Shown here: one piece after another, positions 22,575 to 32,278 of the stretch | Layout of the letters: each line of letters opens with the position of its first letter | Numbering within the stretch: position 1 is the stretch's first letter | Source: Armillaria gallica | Lineage: Eukaryota; Basidiomycota; Agaricomycetes; Agaricales; Physalacriaceae | Length of the DNA stretch: 64,000 bases | Assembly: GCA_037576215.1 (NCBI GenBank) | Contig: JBANDB010000007.1 | Location: 589,001 to 653,000, forward strand | Direction of reading: 5' to 3' | Translations under genes and position numbers: made by a program | The notes under the pieces: generated by a model | What the model saw: only the letters and a program-made list of their open reading frames with translations | Told to the model about the DNA's origin: nothing | Database searches by the model: none

Positions 22575-23530
22575 CAAGGCCCTGCTATATGGTTGCAAGA
22601 ATTTTCTCCATACCATGATGTGTCTGCTACACAGTGAGGCATGTGTCAACATGGACTGTTATCTGCACAATATGGGTCAGATGATTGTTGAAAAAAGCAA
22701 GTGCAGAGATGGAATTCACACACCTGGAAGACCTTGACTGCCATATCAATGCATCCGATGCACAACATGGCTTCTGCCTTGAGAGTGCAGTACTTTAGCA
22801 CCAGCCTTCCCACACTCATGTTCTGGTATCATATCACAGCCTTGAGAACCTCCCTCAGGCAGCTCTCAAGCTCTTGAAATGCAGCTTTGATGTCACTGGG
22901 CAGCAGTGCTGAATTGTCTTGCCCATATCAGAACTCCAATACAATATTGCAGACCTTAATCAAATCACCCTTCACCTTGTCCTATTCTTCCTTACATGCA
23001 TCGACTTTCTATGTGGTGAGATGGGGATTAGTACAGCAAGCTCACTGTAAAATAACCATGCACATCGATGACCTTGATGGCTGTACTTGCCAGTCCTGTC
23101 ACCACCTTGACATATGGCACCTTGTTCAGCACCTTGCAAATGGCTTGTACAATCTCCAGAATCACAGCCACATTGACGGTCTTGTTCCCAGTCAAGGTAT
23201 CAGTGGTGTTGTTGTTATCCTTGGTAGTCATAGTTTGAGTATTGGCAAGAGACTGGGAGGTGGTGGTGGAGCTTTTGTTCGACTCTGAAACTGCACTCAC
23301 ACTATTTGATGATGTGGCAGCAACATTGCCAATTGTATCGATGTGGCTGCATCTATCTTGACATAAAAACTTTCTGAGTTTTCCCTTGACAGAGACCCAG
23401 TGACTTGGGCTAGTGCATCTGAGGATGACAAAGTAAGTGATGAGTTGCTGAATGGATCACCGTGTATAATCTGCCCTTTTTTATGGAAAAAGCTCATGCC
23501 AGTGGCAAGATGGTCATGGTTTCTAATCAA
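22575..23530 (-). pseudogene. N-terminal fragment of the NLR gene (decayed duplicate)
   Basis: This is a duplicate of exons 1 to 3 of the NLR at 28271-32278. Readable remnants are MSFFHKKGQIIHGD at 23500, then NVAVILEIVQAICKVLNKVPYVKVVTGLAST at 23.17-23.07 kb, which in the intact gene is the start of the helical N-terminal domain. Frames change between these two parts and the nucleotide-binding and repeat parts were not duplicated. The 21-base VEQTR repeats of the linker are reduced to one or two units here, against four or five in the intact gene. No product is expected. Confidence 0.75.
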
Positions 23531-23639
23531 GTGTTGACACGCAGCAAGTCAGGCTTATGTGATATACAGCTGATCTTACACTGCCACTAAATCTCCTACT
23601 TGGTCTAATAAATCTTACTCTTATATCCTCTTCAGCATG

Positions 23640-23830
23640 CTCTTACCCTCAACCTCCAGGATCTCCCCAATCATCACAATAAGCTCCTCATAAACCTACT
23701 CCTCATATACCTCATACCTCTTCTTCAAATCCACCTCGGGACTCTCAAACACCACCTTCACCCTCCTCTCACACTCGGAATCCTTCTGCCCATAATTCTC
23801 ATCAAGGACCTGCCACTGCTCAGATGTACA
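23640..23830 (-). pseudogene. Farnesyl-diphosphate synthase pseudogene B, 3' part
   Basis: Collinear with 32408-32605 and read on the minus strand. It corresponds to the C-terminal NYRRKDSECERRVK-like region of the synthase. The other part of the same pseudogene continues at 26247 behind the LTR-like insertion. Confidence 0.7.
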
Positions 23831-26246
23831 TGCTGATGAGTCTCCAGGCTCTGTATGCTCAGAATTCATGGATTTTCCCTGCTAATTAATGTTGCTGTCC
23901 CTTTGGTGGCCTTTCAGTAAACCAATAATTCCACACATGGCAATACCACTTTCACCCTATGGCAACCACTCTTCATGTGCTTTGTACTCCATCCCATCTT
24001 GCTACACATCATAATTGCTGTACCTCATCATGGCAAGGCACCTTTGATCAACAATCATCCTAATACAGAATCATTGCATCACTCAGAAGCAACTAGTTGA
24101 TGTGCCCATTGATCACTTAATGAAATGATGTGATTAACATGAGTACCCTCCCAGCTATGATAATTGCAGCTACAGCAACTACAGACTGTGTTTACTAAGG
24201 CTGTTACAATGCCAAGGCCTCGAGAAAATGTAGCTCCACACGTACTCCTCAGCACAATGACTATTACCCAGAAATCCGCAGCTAAACAGCACTTATTGAT
24301 CCGCTCATCACTCAATAAAACTATACAGTTTCCATCCGAACACAGCAATGTCAAAGAATTGCTGTTACTTTCAAAGGCAAAGGACCATATGATCACTACA
24401 ATTTTACTAAGCTACAGCCTTACAGCTTTACTAAGTCACTCATATTTACACTATTTATAAATTTGTACTTGTAGTATAAAAGCTAGCTAGAAAAATGTAG
24501 CTAGCCAGTTTATCGCAGTTTATTTCAGTTCACCATGAGTTCATTGCTGGTTGACCACAGTCTACGTCAATTATCGCTAGTAAACTATGTTTATTCACTG
24601 TTCTATGGCAATACACCATTTACCCCAGCATATTCTCAATTGCACGTCAACTCTTAAACTCACCAGAGTTATTCCATGGTTTTTAACTGTGAAGAGTTCT
24701 TCCACACTTGCTCTTCACTCTTAACACTATTGGTACATGCTCATATTGTGCCAATACATGATTGCTGCACCATACTAGTGTTGCCATGGCTCGGCTCGGC
24801 TCGGAGTTGTCGAGTTGTCGAGCGGAGTCAAGTCGCACTGAGCGGAGTCACAAAAACAACTTGGGCCCAAAGCGGCTTGACTCAGCTTCAACTCAACTTT
24901 TGATGGCTTGAAGCTGGCCAAGTCAACGACTCCATCCAATTTTGAAAGAGTTATCTCTACCTCATCCTAGTGGGCATAGACCATGACTTATATGCACCTG
25001 ATGTTGAGCTGATATGATTTTGTCTGCCTAAGAGTGACCGTGTCTTGGTACCCTCCCTTTTTGATGAATTACTGTCTGCATTCAAACAGCAGGTAGGCAT
25101 CTAAATTAAGTAACGTGAGAAAATATTATCTAAATCGCCGTATTTTTGCCGCCCTTTGGCTGCCCTATGTTCTCATGCCAACTAGTTTTAGTCCTTGCTA
25201 TATGTATACCGATCACAACTTGAGAAAAGCATAAAAATAACATACAACTACATTTATGATGGCATTTCAAGCCATCTCTGCATATAAATCATCAGTTATT
25301 GAAGTGTACTTTGTGCACTTTCCTATTTGGGTAGGCAATCAATGACTCGTTGACTTGGAGCTGAGTCAAGCCGAAGTCAATCATTTCATTTGACTTCGGA
25401 GTCGATCCGGAGCTGAGTCATCCGAAGTCAAGCCAAGTCAAGTCAAGTCAAGCCATGGCAACACTACACCATACCTTGCCCACATTATCTTTTATTAGGC
25501 CGTCATCATTTCACTTTCACACCATTGAAGTTTTCACTATTTCACTTTCACCACTATTATCGTCGCCCACTTGGGTAGTCTCCAAGTAGACTTAGGATCA
25601 GTATCAACAAGTTTTCATATCACAGCAGTATAGGACAGTCCCTTGAGTGGACTTGAAGGTTAGTTTTGACATAGGATAGATCGTTTCAGTACAAGACCAG
25701 TTTCAACATCAACCTCAGCACCAGCACCATATAGGACCAGTATCATCGCCATTTTCATAGTTCCACATTTTCTCTCACCATTCCACCCTCAGTACCTCTT
25801 TTTACATTATCTCTCACCTCACTCAACCTCAGCATCGCATTTTCTCATTGACTCTCTCACTTCTAGACCGATTGCTGTTGGTTTAGTCCATCTTCCACCG
25901 TTCGCCTCACTTAGATTACCATCTAGCAACACTTTCTAGTTTCACAGCACGTTTTCTCATATGGATTCATGGTATTAACGTCATACCTGTTTCTATCCCC
26001 TCTCACTTCAAGAGATCCCTACCAGCTTATAGCCAAAGCATCTAGTACTCGACTACCAAGCAGTACTACTTTGCAGACTTAAAGTCACAGTGTATACTTG
26101 TGTATAGAGGAATTGATTTACTGCATGGAGGTGCCTCGAACCACTCACACACATAATCACCTTGATTGCCATGCTACCACATTAACTCCCCCAATCTCAT
26201 TCTAAGTTGGTGTTGCCATTGCCATGGAAGTCTAGGCTCATCAACA
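23831..26246 (+). repeat. Long LTR-like repeat, copy 2, inserted in the synthase pseudogene
   Basis: The copy is bounded by TGCTGATGAGTCT and AGGCTCATCAACA and collinear with 12019-13689 except for the hAT insertion at 24776-25466. Without that insertion and its target duplication it is about 1.72 kb. No internal retroelement sequence follows, so it looks like a solo LTR. The empty site is seen in the paralogous segment near 32610. Confidence 0.65.
24776..25466 (+). mobile_element. Non-autonomous hAT-type DNA transposon (691 bp)
   Basis: The terminal inverted repeats are perfect: TAGTGTTGCCATGGCT at the left end and AGCCATGGCAACACTA at the right end. The 8-base target duplication CACCATAC is at 24768-24775 and 25467-25474, and the uninterrupted sequence is present in the other repeat copy near 12925. 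An 8-base duplication and a TAGTG start are known marks of hAT elements. Subterminal regions repeat GGAGTC/AAGTCAAG-like words on both sides, possible transposase binding sites. No transposase is encoded. The ends keep CpG while the host DNA has lost it, so the insertion is recent. Confidence 0.9.
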
Positions 26247-27293
26247 CTCCACAAATACTTGTTATCGAGAATATCTGTGAAAGTCATCTTGGATCTGATA
26301 GTACTCACCAAGGGGGATGAGGATGGATTAGGCAAGGCATAGGGCTTGATGGCTTGGTTCCCGAAGGGGTGGGATTGTGGGACACAGAACATAAACATGG
26401 TGAGGGAGACAGGGAGGCAGAAGGCATAGTATGTGGTTTTGTAGATCATGATCAATGAATGTCTTCATATAATAGTCAAAACAAAGCCTGGCATCAGTGG
26501 AAAAAGGTATGCACTTTTTCAGAGAGAACTTGCTCAAATCAACTTTGTTCTTGATAAACTGCCTCATCTCCATCTGGAACATTGTCTCCAGGAATATCAA
26601 CATAGTAGCTTGCCCTGTGGAAATGCTTCTTGAGGTGATATATCACAGCCTAGAGCATGAATAAATCATTGTTGGCAATTTGGCCAACTTTGGGACATGG
26701 TACCAGCAGGGCTGGTCTTGGTGCATGATCAATGAATCCATTATGTCATTTTTCAGATGAGGAAGAAAGCTTGAAGCTGTGAGTGGGAGGGTGAGAATGG
26801 GAAAATGAGAAGATACGGAAAGTTGGATGCACAAGCTCAATACCCCAGCCAAGCACAATAGCCTTTAGGTGCTCATCATCTATCAGTGAGGTCCTCTTGA
26901 TGATCTCAGCGGTGTCAATAATGGACATCTCACTGTTCAGCTTGCTTCCAGAGACATTGTAGTTGAGATTCTATCAGAGAAATGAGCCCGATTCCATTTT
27001 CACATAAAAGTCTCTCACCTGCTCATACCAACAATCACATCCTTGGGCATGCCATCGCCCATAATGTAGTCAAGCTGCTCCTAAGACTTGATAACCTTCC
27101 ATGCTCCTTCGAAGCATGCATGGTGGACAGCCTTATCAGCTGACATGTGTAATGAGTGTGAATAGACATGATAAGAAGGTGGTGGTGGGTTGTGTCTGGG
27201 ATTTTGTTTGTTTACCAGATAATAGCATCTCTTTCCTAGAAGGACATGGAGGATGACAAGCAGTGCAAGGATCTGAGTCTCAGATGCTGACAT
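26247..27293 (-). pseudogene. Farnesyl-diphosphate synthase pseudogene B, 5' part
   Basis: Minus-strand pieces match the synthase in order: MSASETQILA (27293), ADKAVHHACFEGAWKVIK (27.15 kb), AEIIKRTSLIDDEHLKAIVLGWGIEL (26.9 kb), then DIMDSLI and QPCWYHVPK (26.75-26.69 kb), and KVDLSKFSLKK with a FDYYMKTF segment (26.5 kb). The family condenses isopentenyl diphosphate to farnesyl diphosphate in the sterol pathway. This copy keeps part of the first Asp-rich motif but has stops just before it and several frameshifts. It is a decayed duplicate of 32400-33696, with independent lesions. Confidence 0.72.
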
Positions 27294-27640
27294 TCAGAAC
27301 ACAAACACACCCCATGGTAGTCTCTATCCTGCTACACTGACCACACATTCATCTCCATGATTTTAAATCTCACTGACTTTGCTTGCCAATGGTAAAAGGG
27401 TCTGGTGGCTGGCCAGACTCAAATACTAGTCGTGTTGCTGTATCCAGGTTTTCCTGTAGAAGATAAAATAGGGTTTTTTGGAAGTGTAGGTTGTCGGTTC
27501 TGTGAATGATCATTTTATGGAAGCTATGTTGAAATATAGATGAGAGTTGAGAGATGGGTGAGCAAAAGTATGGAGCTGTTAACCTTGGGAGCTGTAGAAG
27601 CTACAGTACTGCTAGTAAGCATGGTTGAAGTTAATTGTTT

Positions 27641-28270
27641 AAGCTCTCTCAGAGTTTTAGGTGTTGCTGTTGTCACAGAAGTCTAGATTTATCAGTGCTG
27701 CAATCTAAGGTGAGCTGAGCTTTGTTCACTTGCTTATTCACACATTTACCAAGTGTTCACCTATGCCAGGCTGCATGCAAGCTTTGCTTATTTATCTATT
27801 GTAAGAGCTTATAATTATATTTTGTGCACCTGGTGAGGCCCTACCTCTACCCTTATGTTTTCACATATACTTTTACATTCAGCTTAAGTTTTTTTATCTT
27901 AGTATCTCAGTCCCTTAATCCTCAGAGTCAGAAACTCATTTTATTTTTTGTCACCCACCCTTATCTCCCTACTGTACTTGTTTTATTTTCTTGTATATTG
28001 TATTTGTACTCTCTGTAGCCTGTCACACTCTGCAATGTGATGGAAGCTTACTCCTGATTTACACTATTCTTGTGAATAAGGCAGAGAGATACATCATACC
28101 ATAAATAGTCTTCAATACAGCTTAGAAAATGTATTATTTAATGTAAAATCACAAAATCTATAGGTAGTCAGATACCAAGTGTATCATTATAGATATAGAT
28201 ATCACCTATCAGGCACCCTAATATCCACAGACAGATCTGAATGCATTTATATATGGATCCATGTTATGTC
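27641..28270. other. Intergenic, downstream of the NLR gene
   Basis: AT-rich DNA. A stretch at 27650-27700 (GTGTTGCTGTTGTC, GAAGTCTAGATTTATC) weakly resembles the end of the long LTR-like repeat and may be an old third remnant. No gene was seen. Confidence 0.4.
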
Positions 28271-29500
28271 TTATCCTAGTGCTTTTCTGTGAAGCTTAAG
28301 CATCTCCTCTTTCAGCATCTCTGCCTCCTCCAATTGTCCAAGCTCCCTATATGTCCGTGCAAGATTGCCCATAGATGTCAAGGTGTCAGGATGACGCTCT
28401 CCAAGAACTTCCTTGCAAAGCTTGAATGTCTCTATCTCTAGCCTCTCTGCCTTCTCCAATTGTCCAAGCTCCTTATATGTCCATGCAAGATTGCTCATAG
28501 ATATCAAGGTGTCAGGATGACGCTCTCCAAGCACTTCCCTACAAAGTTTGAGTGTCTCTGTCTCTAGTCTCTCTGCCTCCTCCAATTGTCCAAGCTCCTT
28601 ATATGTCAATGCAAGATTGCCCATAGATGTCAAGGTGTCAGGATGATGCTCTCCAAGAACTTCCCTGCGAAGCTTGAGTGTCTCTGTCTGTAGCCTCTCT
28701 GCCTTCTCCAATTGTCCAAGCTCCTTATATGTCAATGCAAGATTGCTTATAAATACCAAGGTGTTAGGATGATGCTCTCCAAGAACTTCCCTGCAAAGCT
28801 TGAGTGTCTCTGTCTGTAGCCTCTCTGCCTTCTCCAATTGTCCAAGCTCCATATATGTCCTTGCAAGATTGCCCATAGATATCAAGGTGTTAGGATGATG
28901 CTCTCCAAGAACTTCTCTGCAAAGCTTGAGTGTCTCTATCTGTAGCCTCTCTGCCTCCTTCAATTGTCCAAGCTCCTTATATGTCAATGCAAGATTGCCC
29001 ATAGATGTCAAGGTGTCAGGATGACGCTCTCCAAGAACTTCTCTGCGAAGCTTGAGTGTCTCTGTCTGTAGCCTCTCTGCCTCCTCCAATTGTCCAAGCT
29101 TCTTATATGTCAATGCAAGATTGCTTATAAATATCAAGGTGTCAGGATGACGCTCTCCAAGAACTTCCCTGCAAAGCTTGAGTGTCTCTGTCTGTAGCCT
29201 CTCTGCCTTCTCCAATTGACCAAGCTCCTTATATGTCAATGCAAGATTGTTCATAGATATCAAGGTGTAAGAATGACACTCTCCAAGAACTTCCCTGCAA
29301 AGCTTGAGTGTCTCTATCTGTAGCCTCTCTGCCTCCTCCAATTGTCCAAGCTCCTTATATGTCAATGCAAGATTGCCCATAGATTTCAAGGTGTCAGGAT
29401 GACACTCTCCAAGCACTTCCCTGCGAAGCTTGAGTGTTTCTGTCTGTAACCTCTCTGCCTCCTCCAATTGTCCAAGCTTCTCATATATTAATGCAAGATT
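28271..29500 (-). repeat. 126-bp coding tandem repeats (TPR units) in the NLR gene
   Basis: Ten consecutive units of 42 codons (the last one partial) run to the stop codon. The consensus starts NLALTYKELGQLEEAERLQ. Units differ at few positions, and part of the variation is CpG decay: the GERH position reads CGT, TGT or CAT. Such high internal identity suggests unit exchange. Confidence 0.85.
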
Positions 29501-32278
29501 GCCCATAGATGTTAAGGTATTTTGGTGATGCTTTCCAAAATAGCACTTACAATACACCAAAGCCTTCTGCCATATGCTCTCAGCTTTTATATACAAGCCT
29601 GCATCATGAAAGATTCCTCCGAGACTAGTATAGATACAAAAAGTAGAATAGTTATTCTGGTGCATACAATCAGCATGTGCAATCAGTAGCCGCCGAAACT
29701 GATAGTCAGCATCAGTCATGCCATTAGGTGTTGCACGTGCTAAAAGAAGCTGAGTTATATGATATACTCTATCCTTATTCATAATAGTCTCCTGAACACA
29801 CATGTGGATGATAGAGTGAAATGTGAGAGCTTTAGCATTAGTGTCATACATTGTAAGTGAGAGACAGCTTAGTTCATCAATACTGTTATCCCATAATCCA
29901 TCATGTGTAAAGAGTGACAAGAAATGCTTTAGCTCCTCTACAGCTGGAGTTTTCTCCTCCTCAGGCTCAAGATCATCACCAGTAAAAGCAGCTGCACGAT
30001 AGAATAGCTCAACAGGTATAGCTGTATGATGAAAGAATGCACAGATCTGTATGAAAAGCTTAGTTACAGGACTAAGCTGTTCAAAGCTAAGTTGGAAGGC
30101 ACTAAAGATAGTTTTCTGATAACCATCAAGTGACTTTGTCTTGTAATTAAGAAGCTGCTTGCATTTCCATTTAAAGAGGGAGAGATAGTTGCTAAGAGTA
30201 CAGGTTGCAGTTGAGGCAATATATGCACCAGCTGTAGCTACAGCAAGAGCTTGGCAGCCAAGTGCATCAACAATAGCAGATGCAAGCTGCTGATTGTCAT
30301 TGTCTGAATCCTCATGTGCATGCTTTAAAAGAAGATCCACAGCCTCACTTTGTTCAAGGTCTGAAAAATCAAGGTGAAAACCAGGAGATGCCATTTGGTG
30401 AACCTCAGTGAGACAGCTAGTGATGATAACACTCCCATGATCACACTGTGGGATGTATTTGCTCAGGTCAACCTTTGGATCATCTGCATTGTCAAAAATG
30501 AGAAGCCAATCCTCCTGCATCCTCTCTAAGAAATTCCAAACATCATCAACTGATTCACCAATGCCAGTGGCTTTGCCAAGCTTCTTGAAGTCAGCAGCAA
30601 GTGTAGCATCTGAGGTGGCATCAAAAAACCAGACATGTAAGAATCTATCATTGGCTTTCAATATCATAGAGGTTAATTGAACATACAACAGTCTTACCTG
30701 GATATGTTCTCAGAAACAAATCTGAGCACCATCTGTGTCTTTCCAGTTCCACCTTTTGCCACAATAGTAACAACATGTAGCAAAGAAATGAAAGCTGTCT
30801 TGATGGACTGATAGAGGCCATCAGCAACCTGCTGGTCAGCAGAACTAGGCAACTCAAATTCACAACCTGGTGAAGCAAAGCGGGAAACAGCTGGATCAGT
30901 GCTTGTTATGAGAATGGGATTATGGATGGAGTAAGGAAGATATTGGTCTAGCTCCAGAGAAGCATCCATATTTTCAAGAATGAGCAGGGGAGAGGGGTGG
31001 GCACCATCATCAGCCTTGACATTGTGTGCAATGGCTTTGAGTGCTTCAACTGAGCTCACATCCAGGAAAATGGAAGTAAATCTAGGTCATGTCAGCTGAT
31101 GTGATGTTGCAAAATAAGCTACTGACCTGTATGAGTGATCAAAGCTGCGAACAAAAGCTGCAAGTGTGTTCCTGTTTGTGCTGAAAAGGGTAACCACAGG
31201 TGTGGCAAGCATTCTTGACAGTTTCTGGAGGATGCTCTCACGGCCAGTAAAGTATTGGCTTGGAGCAGGGCATGCAAGCACATTAAGATTGAGGGATGAG
31301 GATGGAGTTGGGCTCTGCTGTATGGTTGCAAGGATTTTCTCCACACCACAATGTGTCTGCTCCACAGCAAGGTATGTCTGCTCCCCGGTGAAGCGTGTCT
31401 GTTCCACAGTGAGGCGTGTCTGTTCAACAGCGAGGTGTGTGTCAATATGGATCTTTATCTACAAAAAATAGGTTAGAGGACTTTCAAATAATCCTCTGAG
31501 TTTACGCACCTGGAAGACCTTGACTGCCATATCAATGCGTCCAATGCACGATGTGGCTTCTGCCTTGAGAGCGCTGCGCTCTAGCACCAGCCTTCCCACA
31601 CTCACATCCTGGTATCGTATCACGGCCTCGAGAATTTCCCTCAGGCAGCTCTCGAGCTCTCGAAATGCAGCCTTGACGTCGTCGGGCAGCGGCACTGAGT
31701 CGTCCCGCCCATATCGGAACTCGAACACAATATCGCGGACCTTAATGAGATCATCCTTCACCTTGTCCCATTCTCCCTTACATGCGTTGACAGCCTGTAA
31801 TGCGAGATATGGATTAGTACAGCGATCTCACTGCAAAACGATGACGTACCTCGACGATCGTGATGGCTGTACTTGCCAGTCCTGTCACTACCTTGACGTA
31901 CGGCACCTTGTCCAGCACCTCACAAATGGCTTGTACGATCCCCAGAATCACGGCCGCGTTGGCGGTCTTGTTCCCAGACGAGGTATCGGCGACGTTATTT
32001 TTATCCTTAGTCGTAGTCTGAGCACTGGCGAGAGGATGGGAGGTGGTGGTGGAGCTTTTGTTTGACTGTAAAACTGGACCCTCGCTATCTGATGATGTGA
32101 CGGCGACATCGCCAGTCGTATCGGTGTGGCCACGTTTCCCTCGACGGAAGAGCTTGCTGAGTTTGCCCTTATCTGGAGATCCGGCAACTTGGGCTGGCGT
32201 GTTTGAGGACGACATTGCAAGCGACGAGCTGCTAGATGAATCGCCGAGCACGATCTGTTTCCGACGGAAAATCTCCAT
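28271..32278 (-). CDS. NLR-type STAND protein: helical N-domain, two NB modules, TPR repeats
   Basis: Five exons (32278-31850, 31794-31510, 31458-31127, 31081-30698, 30644-28271) with GT..AG introns of 45-55 bp give 3804 bases in one frame, a protein of 1267 residues. Residues 1-85 are Ser-rich. Residues 85-240 are helical (AICEVLDKVPYVKVVTG), like the MLKL/HeLo-type N-domains of basidiomycete NLRs. A VEQTR heptad linker precedes CPAPSQYFTGRESIL. A first NB-like module (326-445) lacks a P-loop. The second has GGTGKT (Lys463) and LLIFDNADD (524-532). From about 817 one divergent and ten nearly identical 42-residue TPR units (kinesin-light-chain type) reach the C-terminus. Such proteins act as cytosolic switches in fungal non-self recognition and cell death. 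The frame is intact despite decayed surroundings, suggesting recent selection. Confidence 0.85.

Larger units (their letters stand above)
22575..27640 (-). repeat. Segmental duplication, decayed copy B
   Basis: The sequence is collinear with 31310-34090, starting in exon 3 of the NLR gene, passing through its exons 2 and 1, the synthase pseudogene and the region behind it, and ending near GCTAGTAAGC. The copy is interrupted at 23831-26246 by the long LTR-like repeat. Differences are dominated by lost CpG, for example CAATGCGTCC in copy A against CAATGCATCC here. Confidence 0.85.

Noticed and set aside
27640..27710. A third copy of the long LTR-like repeat
   Set aside because: Only about 50 bases of weak similarity to its end; kept as a remark only.
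28271..29500. A CRISPR-like array of regular 126-bp repeats
   Set aside because: The repeats are in frame and encode TPR units of an intact protein.
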